Shown: positions 9,942 to 21,150, numbered from the stretch's first letter. The stretch is 64,000 nucleotides of DNA from Chrysemys picta bellii (GCF_011386835.1 NC_088800.1:58991439-59055438), one strand, 5' to 3'. Numbers and translations are program-made. Notes: generated by a model from the letters alone, not told the origin.

Positions 9942-11377
9942 CAGGGGAGCTATGCGCTTGCCCTTCAGAAAGCTATGCTCCGGCAGCTCTGCCTTACCAT
10001 TTTCTGAGCCACACACAATGAAGTGGCAAAGGACAGTGCCGCCGAGACATATTCGCATTCCAGCTGTTCTGCTGCCCCACCCCCCTCCTCCCGACCATAC
10101 TATTGGGCCACTAATGGGCGGGGGGATGGGAAGGATTGGAAAGGAGGTGATGGGAACCACCACCCCAGGCATGGAGCAGGGGCCTGGGCCCTCCCCCACG
10201 CAGAATGTAGTGTGGGCTTGTAGCGGGGTGGTGACCCGCTCCAGCCCTGATAGGGTTGGAACCAGCCCTGGCAAAGAGCTGGCAGACTGTGAAAGAAAGA
10301 CCTAGGCTGATTGGGGAAGTAGCTGCAGCTGGGCCATGCCCCAATCAGGCCCAGCTGGTCCTATAAAGGGTGGGAGCCAGGAGCAAGGACTCCGTCTCTC
10401 TCGGCATGCAGAGAGAGAAGGGCCTGGCTGCAGGGAGCTAGAGACCGGATACCTGAGTGGAGCAGGGCTGGGGACAGGCTGAGGAGCGGGGGAGCTCCAG
10501 CCGGGAAAGCCCCAGGCTGCGGCCTAGCAGAAGGCCAAGGTGTACTAGAGGTTGTAGAGGGCAGCCCAGGGGTAGGCAAAGGCAGCAGGTCCAAACCCAA
10601 CCTTGCCAGTGATGAGTAGGCTGATACTGCAGTCTGCCCCAGGATGTGGGGGCTAGTCAATGACTGGCAGTAGCCTTATACTGAGGCGAGGTGGGAATAG
10701 TGGGTAGGGGTTCCCCAGGGAGGGGAGACCCTAAGACTGAGGGGTTACTGCCAGGGGGCAGCACTCCAGGTAAAAGGGCACTGGGGTCCAGGGAGGGACA
10801 CGGGGGGCCAGAGGACAGGCAGATCACTGGCCTGCAGAGGGCACTCCAACAGCTGCAATGAGCTAATTCCCGGAAGTCACCAGCAGGAGGCGCCGTAGGG
10901 GTGAGTCTGCTCCTCTACAGGGCTGTTTGTGCTGGGACATCAACCCCGTTAGGGGTGGCTGCCGCGTTTCCCTCCGCCGCTGGAGGAGGAATGGTTGGGC
11001 CCCCACCAGCAGCTGCTCGGAGGGGAGGGAGTAGTGGGCATGTGCCAGGGGTGCTTCGCCGAGTCCCTCATGGGTTCAACAATGTGCAGCGCCGTGTCTG
11101 GCCCCTGCGCGTGCGGAGTGAGGAAGAAGTGCTATGGACCCCCAGGAAAGGTGAGTTGAGCCCAGCGGAAAAGGAGCTGCTGGCAGCAACCGCCCAAGGT
11201 GAGGAATGCACGTGCCCAGCTCGACAGGTGAAGCCCTGTGTTTGTCAGGGCTAGGAAGAGAGCGTGGCATTGGGGTGTGCTGTGAGACGTGTGCAGGCTG
11301 AGCTAGCACAGTCTGTCATTGCCTGTCCACCCAAAAGTCAGGGCCCACCCAAATTTCCATGCCTAGCTACACCACTG
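9942..11377. mobile_element. Probable hAT-like element containing a solo LTR
   Basis: The left end (caggggagctatgc) and the reverse complement of the right end (cagtggtgtagctaggc) resemble each other and the CAGTGGCGTAGCTA-type ends of some hAT elements. No convincing 8-bp target duplication survives. The interior is GC-rich without a transposase. The solo LTR at 10219-10919 sits inside it and is younger. Confidence 0.45.
10219..10919 (+). repeat. Solo LTR with perfect 5-bp target duplication
   Basis: The element starts tgtagcggggtgg and ends ctcctctaca (TGTAG...CTACA). It is flanked on both sides by gggct (10214-10218 and 10920-10924). A TATA box (tataaa, 10362-10367) lies in a promoter-like context. 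There is no internal region, so this is the product of recombination between the LTRs of a once-complete element. A 5-bp duplication fits Ty3/Gypsy or gamma-type elements; the family is not identified. Confidence 0.85.
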
Positions 11378-11399
11378 CCAAGGACTGAGGCACATAAGG

Positions 11400-11580
11400 T
11401 AACAATTTCAAAAGCACCTTGTTCCCCTGAAGGCTGAGGGGACTCAGGGAATTATGAAAAGTTTATCCAGAGAGATTTCATGCCTTGCTTAAGGTTGCAG
11501 AGGCAGCCTGAGACAAAGCTGAGTAGTGAACTGTTATTTCCTGAGGCCAGTCCAGCACCTTAACCATACAACTATCCTTC
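11400..11580 (-). mobile_element. MIR/tRNA-SINE-like fragment, antisense
   Basis: The segments gactgaggcacataaggtaac and ccagtccagcaccttaaccat resemble the reverse complement of core-SINE sequence (loss of symbols by divergence). 11581-11949 holds nothing recognisable. Confidence 0.4.
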
Positions 11581-11949
11581 CTCAAAGAATAAGTCACACG
11601 ACTTGGGCTCTTACTTATAATAAGGCCTTTTTTTCTGATGCAGCGTCCCTCTCCCCCTTAGTGCCCATAAATGCCGTGTAAGTGAGAGAGAGGTGCAAGG
11701 AAGACACTTTGTAGAAAAGCAATTGTGTAACTCTTGTGCCTATTGATTACCCCATTTCTTTTTTTCACCCAGCTATAACTTCTTAAGTGTTTTGTAAGTT
11801 AATCTTGCCAGTTTCTCACTCCAGTGAATTTAGTGATGATCTTGGTAAGGTTATGCACAGATCAAGGTCAAATTTTCTTCCAAAGTGTATGATCTATTTT
11901 CATATTAAAAAAGAGAGAGATGCTGTGTCAGACTTATGTCTAAATGGAA

Positions 11950-12080
11950 GATAGGAATTGCTACACTGGATCAGACCAGAAGTTAACTGGTCCAGTATCC
12001 TATCTCTAACACTTTACACATTTTTGCACCTTCCTCAAAACCAACTGATTTTGTATTCAGCAGTTATGGAATAAGCTGCC
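11950..12080. repeat. Dispersed repeat fragment, probably CR1-derived
   Basis: The text ctacactggatcagaccag and tggtccagtatcctatctct is a widespread sauropsid repeat motif. The orientation and family are uncertain. Confidence 0.4.
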
Positions 12081-12661
12081 CGCTGGGAAAGTTAGAAGTA
12101 GGTTTATGTTCATGGGGGTATTTATAACCCTTGCAAAACACTTGGTGTCTTCTTGTTGTTGAAAGTCTTAGAATTCAAGTATGGATGTTTTCATTATGCA
12201 CATATGTCTTCTTTTATTTTTATCCTTCTAAACTGTTGGGGTGGAATCCAGGTGTCATTGAAGTCAATGGGGTCAGGATTTACTCCCAGGCCTCAATTAT
12301 ATCTGTGTCCATAAGTTTCCCAGGTTAACTGTGCATTGTATAGAAAAGTATGCATTACTGTAATAAGGGATATAATTATTACTGTATGCAAGTGATTTGG
12401 TAAGCCTGAAAGCTTCTATGGGATTTAATAGGGCTCAAAAAGATTAGGGGTGGAGTCCAGTAGCTTGGTAAGAGTCAATAAGGTAAAGTGTTGATATTAA
12501 GTGAAACCTTATCCTCTGAGGCTTCTTGATTTATACACATGGGGCCAAACATGATCTCAGTTACCCTCCATTTAAATGAGTTGAGTTATCCTGGAATTAC
12601 ATTAATGTAACCACAAAAATAACGAGGAGTCCGATGGCATCTTAAAGACTAAGATTTATTT

Positions 12662-12700
12662 GGGCATAAGCTTTCGTAAGTAAAAAACCCACTTCTTCAG
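12662..12700 (-). ncRNA. Hammerhead-ribozyme-like motif in the PLE tail (decayed)
   Basis: On the minus strand the order is CTGAAGA (hammerhead box CUGAUGA with one change), a stem II candidate starting AGTGGGT, GAAA, then GC-TTAT-GC as a two-base-pair stem III, then CC at the expected cleavage position. Stem II pairing is weakened by changes on its 3' side. PLEs are known to carry type I hammerheads with very short stem III (Cervera and De la Peña 2014). This copy is probably inactive. Confidence 0.5.
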
Positions 12701-12804
12701 ATGCATGGAGTGAAAATTACAGATGCAGGCATTCTTATACTGACATAAGAAGAGAAGGGAGTTACCTAACAAGTGGAGAATCAGTGTTGACAGGGCCAAT
12801 TCAA

Positions 12805-13455
12805 TCAGGGTGGATGTAGTCCGCTCCTTATAATTGATGAGGAGGTGGGAAAGTTGTTTTTGTAATGAGCCAGCCACTCCCAGTCCCTCTTCAAGCCCAA
12901 ATTAATGGTGTTAAATTTGCAAATGAATTTTAGTTCTGCAGTTTCTCTTTGAAGTCTGTTTTTGAAGGTTTTTTGTTCAAGTATGGCTACTTTTAAATCT
13001 GTTATAGAATGTCCAGGGAGATTGAAGTGTTCTCCTACTGGCTTTTGTAGGTTACTATTCCTGATGTCTGATTTGTGTCCATTTATTCTTTTACGTAGAG
13101 ACTGTCCGGTTTGGCCAATGTACATGGCAGAGGGGCATTGCTGGCACATGATGGCATATATCACATTAGTAGATGTGCAGGTGAATGAGTCCCTGATGGT
13201 GTGGCTGATGTGGTTGGGTCCTCTGATGGTGTTGCTAGAGTAGATATGGGGACAGAGTAGGCAGTGAGGTTTGTTACAGGGCTTGGTTCCTGTGGTGTGG
13301 TGTGGTGTGTGGTTGCTGGTGTATATCTGCTTCAGGTTGTGGAGCTGTCTGTAAGTGAGGACTGGTCTGCCTCCAAAGGTCTGTGAGAGTGAGGGATCGT
13401 TTTCCAGGATAGGTTGTAGATCATTGATGTGCTGGAGAGGTTTTAGCTGGGGGCT
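12805..13455 (-). pseudogene. PLE linker and GIY-YIG endonuclease domain
   Basis: The minus strand is open from 13455 down to the stop at 12805. It begins with a linker containing Cys/His clusters (KPCNKPHCLLCPHI, then TCTST and MCQQC) typical of the zinc-like region between RT and endonuclease. The endonuclease follows: VIYAIMCQQC, the GIY-YIG core as AMYIGQTGQSLRKRINGH with the conserved Arg and His, then GEHFNLPGH and a downstream Glu in ETAELKFI. It would nick the target DNA to prime reverse transcription. This part is uninterrupted, although the complete protein is broken upstream. It ends about 190 bp before the element's 3' end. Confidence 0.88.
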
Positions 13456-14540
13456 CTACATGATGGCCAGTGGTGTTCTGTTATTTTCCTTGTTGGGCCT
13501 GTCCTGTAGTAGGTGTCTTCTGGGTACCTGTCTCACTCTCTCATTCTGTTTCGTCACTTCCCCAGGTGGGTATTGTAGTTTTAAGAATGCTTGATAAAGA
13601 TCTTGTAGGTGTTTGTCTCTGCCTGAGGGATTGGAGCAAATTCTGTTGTATCTTAGGGGTTGGCTGTAGACAGTGCATTATGTGATGTGTCCTGGATGGA
13701 AGCTGGAGGCATGTAGGTAAGTATACCGGTCAGTAGGTTTCCGATATAGGGTGGTGGTTATGTGACCATCACTTATTTGCACTGTAGTGTCCAGGAAGTG
13801 GATCTCTTGTATGGACTGGTCCAGGCTGAGGTTGGTGCTGGGGTGGACATTGTTGAAATCCAGGTGGAATTCTTCAAGGGCCTCTTTCCCGTGGGTCCAT
13901 ATGATAAAGATGTCATCAATGTCGCACAACTAAAGTAAGGGCGCTAGGGGACGAGAGCTGAGGAAGCATTGTTCTAAGTCAGACATAAAAATGTTGGCAT
14001 ACTGTGAGGCCATGCGGGTACCCATAGCAGTGCCGCTGACTTGAAGGTATAAGTTGTCCCCAAATCTGAAAGGACAAAGCTCAGCCACTAGGTGTGCTCT
14101 GGCCTCATCAGGGATACTGTTCTTGACAGCTTGTAGTCCATCCTCATGTGGAATATTGGTGTAAATAGCTTCTACATCCATGGTGGCCAGGATGGTGTTT
14201 TCAGGAAGATCACAATGCACTGTAGTTTCCTCAGGAAGCCGGTGGTGTCTCGAAGATAACTAGGAGTGCTGGTAGTATAGAGTCTGGGGAGAGAGTCCAA
14301 ATAGCCAGATAATCCTGCTGTAAGAATGCCAATGCCTGAGATGATGGGGCGTCCAGGGTTTCCAGGTTTATGGATCTTGGGTAGCAGATAGAATACCCCT
14401 GGTCGGGGCTCTAGGGGTGTGTCCATGTAGATTTTTTCCTGTGCTATAGTAGGGAGTTTCCTGAGCAGATGGTGTAGTTTCTTTTGGTACTCCTCAGTGG
14501 GATTGGAGGATAGTGGCCTGTAGAATGTAGTGTTGGAGAA
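13456..14540 (-). pseudogene. PLE reverse transcriptase domain, broken
   Basis: In minus-strand order: YQKKLHHLLRKLP, then GVFYLLPKIHKPGNPGRPIISG (RT finger/palm entry, ~14310-14400), a frameshift near 14210-14222, LATMDVEAIYTNIPHEDG carrying the first catalytic Asp, VSGTAMGTRMA, an in-frame TAG at 13930-13932, and DIDDIFIIW with the catalytic Asp pair, followed by IHFLDTTV and LYRKPTDRYTYLH. Further stops are at 13678-13680 (TAA) and 13456-13458 (TAG), both in the same frame as the endonuclease. PLE reverse transcriptases are related to telomerase. The N-terminal part is missing by truncation at 14556. Confidence 0.88.
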
Positions 14541-14630
14541 TTGCCTGGCAGCTTGGTTAATGTAACCAAGATCAGAATTTGGCCCATAAAGTCCAGATGG
14601 GCTCTTATTTCCGCAGTAAGTAGTAACATA

Positions 14631-14885
14631 GTCACACTCTATATTAAGGTTCCATTCATAAATAGTTCATAAAAGGTTAATAAATGATAAGTAGATGCTG
14701 TAATAATTGGTTAACCAATTCTGAGAGATTGTTATACAGTCCAAATCAATAGGTTGCTTATAACCATGCCTTCTACATGCTTATAACCATCTATAACACT
14801 ACCTAATCATGTCTGTGATATGCTTATAAAATCTACTACTCATTTATTAATCATTTATAAATGAGTCCTTAATATAAAGTGTGAC
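14631..14885. mobile_element. Palindromic MITE, ~255 bp
   Basis: Left end gtcacactctatattaagg and the reverse complement of the right end gtcacactttatattaagg form terminal inverted repeats of at least 19 bp with one mismatch, continuing as similar AT-rich text inward (cattcataaatag versus catttataaatga). No transposase. The target duplication is not resolved. Confidence 0.75.
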
Positions 14886-15018
14886 CAGAGACACTAACTT
14901 TGATTTCTTAAATTAAAAATGAGTCAGTCTGGGAACATAGACTGCTACGGCACATTGGTACTGGACAGAAATCGAACACTGAGCAGCCAGGCCATGAGGC
15001 AGAATTTGGTCACTTCGG

Positions 15019-15112
15019 GCCCGATCCAAAGCCCATGGAAGTCAATGGGAGTCTTTCTACTGACTTCAATAGAACTGAAATCAGACTCTTGGATTCTAGG
15101 TCACTTGGAAAT
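15019..15112. repeat. Palindromic interspersed repeat
   Basis: gggcccgatccaaagccc with catggaagtcaatgggag is followed by its imperfect inverse (ctgacttcaatagaac). The rest of 15113-16529 shows no gene; a C-run/pyrimidine tract lies at 15314-15338. Confidence 0.5.
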
Positions 15113-16529
15113 GTCAGAGGCATATTTTTTATGTTCATGCATGTATGTTCCCTGCTGTGGCAATGGCCTCTATGTCCAGTGTGCTTCATGCCATACACAT
15201 TTTTCTACTCTTAGCCAGAGTAGGTTATGTTAAGGGCATTTTCTGATGAAGTAAAAACTTTGATGTTCTATATAGCTGATCAAGTTTTCAGGGCAAAGGA
15301 GCAGTGTGGTTTTCCCCCCCCACCCCCGGGTGTTGTCCACACTATGCTTACTTATACCAGATGGGGATCTGGTCCTATATCACTGCAGTGTTACTTCATA
15401 TAAATATGTATGTCTGTAACAAGAGTATTATTTATTATTACAATCAATAAGATCACATTGTGACATTTAAGGCATAGTCTTGAAACTCCTGTGATTTAAA
15501 AATATTGTATTGTGTGTGTGTGGAATAGAGTAGATTATAATATAGTAGAATGCAATACACCAAAACATATTTTTGTGTGTATTTGTATAAGAGGCAGTTA
15601 TAAACCATGTTTATTTTGTGTGTATTTATACTATAAAATATCAATCCATAGAGTCCCATATATCCTTTTAAAACAGGGCTGCTAGGAACAGTGTGAATTG
15701 TGCATCTATTTGTTTTAATTCCTGGAGTGCTGATTATTTTCCAGCTCTTGATAGTATCCTATTTCACAACTACTAGCATGCTTACACATTGACAGAGAAA
15801 ACAGTGTCATGTTTTGTCACCTGCTCCATAAATCATATGTCACATCAGAAGCCCTAATGCATTGTGTGTCAAGTAGCCAAAGCCATTAAAGTCCTATCTA
15901 CTTCTCACTATCGATCTGCCATCCTTGGAAACACTTTGATCCCTTTGATTTTAAAAAAAATGTTGCCAGCCATACCTCTGAGCAGTTTATTGATAAATTC
16001 CTGTTTTTGATTTAAATTGAGAAATGGCAGGAGGACATGAATTTTACAAAGCACTGACAAGAAGTGTTGACTTCTCCTTGTAAGGTGAATTAGCTAATTG
16101 ATTAAGTCCTGTCAGTAAGTAAAAAGCAGATGAAAGGGCAAGTTAGGCCTCTTCTTCTGTCTCCCCAGTACACATACATATATTAGATGAGCTACTCAGT
16201 TCCAAGAACAATGATGAACTGCTGGAGCCAGAACTGCTGGATAGCTGGATTCCAAGTTGTAACTATTTATAGGGCATCCTGTCCTTCCCTCCCTCCCCTT
16301 TTTTTCGCGGGGTTTCACATTTCAGTCACAAGTCAATGACTCTGTTCAATAGGCCATATAAGCTGTGGAGCAACGTATTACAAAGGAAGAAAAGAGAATC
16401 TTGGAATGTTATTACTCAAATTTTAGCTTTTCACAGACATACCTTCATTCTTTAATATGCTTCCTTGACTTTTCAGGATTGGTACAAGAGTTGCTACCAA
16501 AAAATTATAAACCATGGTGCCGGATCTTT

Positions 16530-16870
16530 GGCAGTGGAGTGCAATTGACTTCAATGGAGCAACTCTGATCTCCACCAGCTGAAGATCTGGCCCAGTAATT
16601 TAAACATATAGCCACTTGGATTGCAAAACACACTTAAAATTATATACATGCATCATTGAAATGCTGTCATCTGTGCACACAAGTCTGTCTGTCACCAGTA
16701 CACAGCACTTTACAACAGTAAAGGATGGGGGTATTGTAGCCAATGATTTTTCATATGTGACGTGGCATGTGGGATATTTAGGGCTTGACTCTGCCATTCT
16801 TACCTGCACTGAGACTCATTGACTTTAATGGAACTACTTGTGGTGTAAGCTCACAGAATCAGGACCTTAG
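16530..16870. repeat. Two short repeat fragments sharing a ttgacttcaatgg motif
   Basis: 16544-16557 reads attgacttcaatgg and 16817-16831 reads cattgactttaatgg. Both are followed by text of the same repeat class (gatctggccc-like and gaatcaggacc). 16871-17369 is otherwise featureless. Confidence 0.4.
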
Positions 16871-17377
16871 CAACAGAGACTCTGGTTTAGATTTTCCAAA
16901 CTGACTAGTGATTTTGGGTGCCTTCATTTTTGGGAGCTCAACTTAAGACACTTTTACAGTGATTTTCTGAGGGTGGGTACTTCCTTACCAGGGAACCTCC
17001 TTTTCCCAGGTGTTCTCTTAAAGACCATACCTCCTGCGTCAGTAAACTGTGTACTGTTTACTCAGTTTATTAACCTCAGCTTGGCACTCCACAAGACCAC
17101 TAAAGTCCCCAAATATGCTTACCACAAATGTGCCTCTGCAGTGGATAAGACATGACAGACTTCCTACTTGGCTGTTAGACACTAAATAAGGGCAAGGGAG
17201 TCCCTTTGTTTTGACCAAATGGGTTTTGTGTAGGTCATTTATGTACAGCATGCGTTGGGAGACTGTAGAACCATACTGACACTGAGGGTGCCACAGAAAA
17301 GCTTCTGCTTTGGGGAGGCACGATGTCTCCTGGATCTCCCAGCATGCTTTACAGAATGCATCCTGTTCCTCTTTACA

Positions 17378-18534
17378 TAGGGTGACCAGACGTCCCGATT
17401 TTATCGGAACTGTCCCGATATTTCCTTGTTTGTCCCGCGTCCCGACCGACATGCGGTCGGGACACTGGACAAACAAGGAAATGCCCCGGAGTCTAGAGCC
17501 CGGAAGTGCTCGCACCCCCTCCCGCCCCGACTCCGCCCCCTCCTCCCCCGATTGGCTCCCTCTCCGAATCCCCGCCTCTTCCCCGGGCTCACCATTCCCC
17601 CTCCCTCCACAAGCGCTGGAGGGAGGCCCGGGAGACGCAGGGGAAGCGCGGGGCCGGGGTGAGTAAGAGTCCGGCCTGGTCCCCAGCAGGCAGGACTCAG
17701 TTGGGTGGTAGGGCGAGGAGGGGGGCGGCCCGCGGGGCCAGGCGGCGGCTGTTGTTGTCCCCCCGGGCAGCGGGACTCGGGAGCAGCCGCTGCTGCAGCT
17801 CCCACTGCCGCGGGGGAGGAAGTGGCCGCGGGGGGAGGAAGCAGCCATGGCGCTCGGCTGCTGCGGCTCTGGCGCCTCCGAACCCCCCGAGCCGGGGCCT
17901 GCTGCAGGGACCCAGCAGTGCGTACGCTGGGCCCAGCCCCTGGCCAGTCGCGTCTGGGCTGCTGCCCAGCTGGTGCAATCCCGCGGCGGCCCCAGGGCGG
18001 AGGCATCGGCAGCCCAGCCCCGTTCGTTCCCCTGCGGGACGGGGGGGCTGGGGCCTGCTGCCCCCACTCCGGGGCCGCCGCGGGATAGCACCAGCTGGGC
18101 AGCAGTCCAGACGCGACTGGCCAGGGCGCAGCGTGCGCGCTACTGGGTCCCCGCAGCAGGCCCCGGCTCGGGGGGTTCGGGGGCGCCAGAGCTGCAGCCG
18201 CGGAGCGCCATGGCCGCTTCCTCCCCCTGCGGCAGTGGGAGCTGCAGCAGCGGCTGCTCCCGAGTCCCGCTGGCCAGGGGTGAGAACAGCCGCCGCCTGG
18301 CCCCGCGGGCTGCCCCCCTCCTCGCCCTACCACCTAACTGAGTCCTGCCTGCAAGGGACCAGGCCAGACTGTTACTCACCCCGGCCCGGCGCTTCCCCTG
18401 AGTCTCCCAGGCCTCCCTCCAGCGCTTGCGGAGGAAGGTTTTTTTTTTGTTTTGGCCCTGCCCCCCGCCACGCCCCCCCCGTCACCCCCTCCCCCCGCGT
18501 CCCGATATTTGTCTTGGGTGATCTGGTCATCCTA
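17378..18534. mobile_element. hAT-type non-autonomous transposon, GC-rich, perfect 8-bp duplication
   Basis: It starts tagggtgaccaga and ends tctggtcatccta (inverted). It is flanked by tctttaca at 17370-17377 and 18535-18542, a perfect 8-bp target duplication as made by hAT transposases. The subterminal parts carry cccgatttt and cccgatatt motifs. The interior is a very long GC-rich inverted repeat. Long open frames here (up to 383 codons) arise from low stop density in GC-rich DNA and have no protein motif. Confidence 0.9.
17606..18430. repeat. Giant internal inverted repeat (arms ~370-390 bp, loop ~77 bp)
   Basis: The left arm (about 17606-17993, from aagcgctggaggg to gcaatcccgcggcggcccc) is the imperfect reverse complement of the right arm (about 18071-18430, from ggggccgccgcgggatagc to ccctccagcgctt). 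Matching blocks include gtgagtaagag/ttactcac and gccggggcctgctg/cagcaggccccggc. The spacer is about 17994-18070. Arms differ at scattered sites and small indels. Confidence 0.85.
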
Positions 18535-18542
18535 TCTTTACA

Positions 18543-19522
18543 TGCTAGGCCATCCAATGGCCATTACAGAGGGAAGGCAGAACCATATCCCTGTGCCCTT
18601 TGGAGTCCCATATGCCCCTGGGGGCGTAATGAAAGAGCAGTCTCTGCCTGTCCCTAAGTGCAAGACTGCAATTCTACTCCGCCTGTATGCAGACCATGCA
18701 ACAGGATGGTAGGGAAGCTCTTGGATCCCTGTCTTGTGGCTACACATCCATGTATGACAGGTCAGGCAGAACCTAGCCCTTAATATTAATTTTCTGTCTT
18801 TAGATTTATTAAAAGTGCCTATCCAAGTTGTAAACGCCCACACACTTCACATGGTATTTATCACTCCTGCTTTGATCAGTGCATAATGTACAGGAATTGA
18901 CTCTGCTGTTGTAATTTAGTGTCCTCTGTAGTCTGCTCACTAAATCTGCTTGATGCTTTTGTGGATGATGATAGACCTTAAGTTGAAATAGCTGCTGTCC
19001 CCACATTTTCAGTTGCTGGTGGTGCCAGTGTCACATCTCACATGGTGGGGCAAAGGGGATCGTTATACTCACATGCAAAGCTGAGAGACTCCGGAATACA
19101 TTGCTGTCTGTGTAGAGGGATCATTACCTAAGGGCTGTTTCTGAATGTAATCAAAAGCTGCTATCATAAAACTAACAAATTCATTAATGTGTGTGACAGG
19201 GACATTACCTGGCCCTGATGAAAAAGGGGTTAAACTCGGCTCAGCTGCCTCCTCCTCTAGCCTGAGTATTTAGAGTGTTAAGTTGGTTGTATGGAAGATG
19301 AAAGGAAGAGAATGCTTTGGGAAGGTCAGACTCCACACTCAGCATCATAGAACTGGGTTCAACCCCAACTTTTCTCCTGCTGTAAATACATATTGATTCC
19401 TTGATATAAAGATTATCCCTGATGAAAAGACCAAAACTGGGGTTTTTTGTCATCTGAGTCATTCCACCAGCTCACACTCAGAGACAATATCCTGCACTCC
19501 ACTAGTATTCATGGCATATGTA
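18543..19522. other. No recognisable gene
   Basis: Only short frames. Nothing repeat-like was recognised. Confidence 0.5.
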
Positions 19523-19585
19523 CAGACAGTAAGGCCTGAAAAGATCATTTGCCTAACCTGGCCTCTGTATTATGAGGAAAACACT
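19523..19585 (-). mobile_element. CR1 3'-end fragment, antisense
   Basis: gacagtaaggcctgaaaagatcattt resembles the antisense CR1 terminus also seen at 3224 and 23391. Confidence 0.5.
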
Positions 19586-20004
19586 ATTGGACATGGGGAC
19601 CTGAAACATAAGCAGACATAGTCTTGTCTTTACTGACAGCTTCCACATTTCTGGTTAACTTCTTGAACGTATCCATTTGTAATTCCATCTGTGTGGTGCT
19701 GGATTTTTTTTATTGATCTTACTTCTGCAATTTTAATTTTTGGTTGCTTTTTTGGCTTATGCACCCCCTGCTGCATGCTAACTTTACTTTTTTTTTCCAT
19801 TGGAATTGTTCCACAGGGACATGAATACTAATTATGGCCTTGCAGTAGTGAGATCGTAGTTTAAATTCTTTTGCAATCTTCTGTTTTGTGGGGTCTGTAC
19901 CTCAGGGTGCCACCTTTTTTCAAAATCCTTTTTTCTAAATATTCAGTGGAGAATCTGAACCAAATTTCCACCACTAACTAATCTGTGTCTGGCATGACAC
20001 ACAT

Positions 20005-20140
20005 CCTTGAATACTGTGTGCAGATGTGGTTGCCCCATCTCAAAAAAGATATATTGGAATTGGAAAAGGTTCAGAAAAGGGCAACAAATTATTAGGGGTA
20101 TGAAAAAGCTGCCATATGAGGAGAGATTAATAACACTGGG
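20005..20140 (+). mobile_element. CR1-type LINE fragment
   Basis: Translation gives ILEYCVQMWLPHLKKDI and LEKVQKRATN, the same RT C-terminal block seen in 1-720. A purine/pyrimidine-rich low-complexity stretch follows at 20180-20300. 20301-20938 has no recognisable feature. Confidence 0.65.
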
Positions 20141-20938
20141 ACTTTAATTGCTTTGAATAAATAAAAAATATTGGGGCTTCCCTTTTTTCACCCTTTCTCT
20201 CCCTTTTTTCCCCACAAGGAAGGAAGGGGAAAGGGAAAGAACAAAAGAAAGAGGAGAGAGAGGGGGGGAAAAACCAACCCCCCCAAATCTTCACAATTTT
20301 TCATAAAAAGAAATGGAAAAAAATTGATTGAAAAGCCATTTGTTGTCACAAATATTTTGATTAAAATATTCAGGTAGCTCTAGTGATGATTTTGTGGACT
20401 CAGATTAGGGTGAGGTTGCAAAGGGAAGTGGCCCACAAAAGAGTTTTCCTTAGTAGTTATCCACATTATTGTAAAACCAGAGATCCACAGGGCACAGAAA
20501 ATCAACCAGGCACATGTCTCTACAAGTGGCAACTTGCTGTGAGGTTACAGGTAATAAATTGCTTAATGGTTCATCCTTCTGGTTAGATGTTAAACCAAAG
20601 TTTTCTTGGCAATCAATGAAAACTGGAGGGAACTTTCTGGAACAGTCAGACAGGAATGTAGAGAGGGTTGTGAAAGCTCAGTTCTTCCCTATCCCACACA
20701 ACCTTCCAAGCCTGTTGGGACAACTCTTCAGTCGGTATCCTTAGAAACAAACTATGGAGATAAATGTTATGGTAAATATTCTCTCTAATGAACACTAATA
20801 TTTGAAGAGTTGGTCAGCTGAATGGATTTTTGCTTGGGGATATGGTAAGGAGCTTTGAAGCTCAAATACACAAGATGACTTGTTTAGATAGCTAAAAGTT
20901 TGAACAGCTTTAATCTCCATTGCCATCTTGGTTTAAGC

Positions 20939-21130
20939 CAGAGGTCCCTCAACTTTTGAGGGTTGTGCCTCCCTGAGCTGAGGCTAGGAGTGGGGCTGCA
21001 GCTTGGGGGAAGGGAAGGGGAATGTGGATAGGATAAGGGGGCAGAGGCTGGGGCTGCAGCTGGGGGTGGTCTGGGGTCGGGGCCACGGCTAGGGACGAGC
21101 AAAGCCACAGCGGGCCAGCAGTTGGGCCTA
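20939..21130. mobile_element. GC-rich hAT-like fragment
   Basis: It begins cagaggtccctcaactttt, like the CAGNGGTTCTCAA ends of other hAT copies here. The right end and target duplication were not found. Confidence 0.35.
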
Positions 21131-21150
21131 TGGCCAGGTGTGGCTCTACT

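Larger units (their letters stand above)
12614..14556 (-). mobile_element. Penelope-like retroelement, 5'-truncated, minus strand
   Basis: Reading the minus strand, the element encodes the C-terminal part of a PLE polyprotein: reverse transcriptase, a cysteine-rich linker and a GIY-YIG endonuclease, then a 3' tail. The direct repeat ttaatgtaacca (12602-12613 and 14557-14568) flanks it as a 12-bp target duplication. Truncation begins inside the N-terminal RT region. The presence of GIY-YIG and a Cys-rich linker fits canonical (Neptune/Poseidon-like) vertebrate PLEs; clade placement is inference. One frameshift and at least three stops make it inactive. Confidence 0.88.
12541..14585. repeat. 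Palindromic repeat split by the Penelope-like element
   Basis: 12541-12613 begins ggggccaaacatgatctcag and 14569-14585 ends agatcagaatttggccc. These are inverted copies, so the pre-insertion locus was a ~90-bp palindromic repeat. The PLE lies between them. Confidence 0.6.

Noticed and set aside
10901..11254. 117-codon frame starting in the solo LTR end
   Set aside because: Runs across the LTR/hAT junction, so it cannot be an ancestral gene.
17401..18657. Open frames of 300-383 codons on both strands
   Set aside because: They lie in the GC-rich inverted repeat of a hAT-type element. Low stop density explains them; overlapping frames are open in several phases and the translations are P/G/A/R-rich with no motif.
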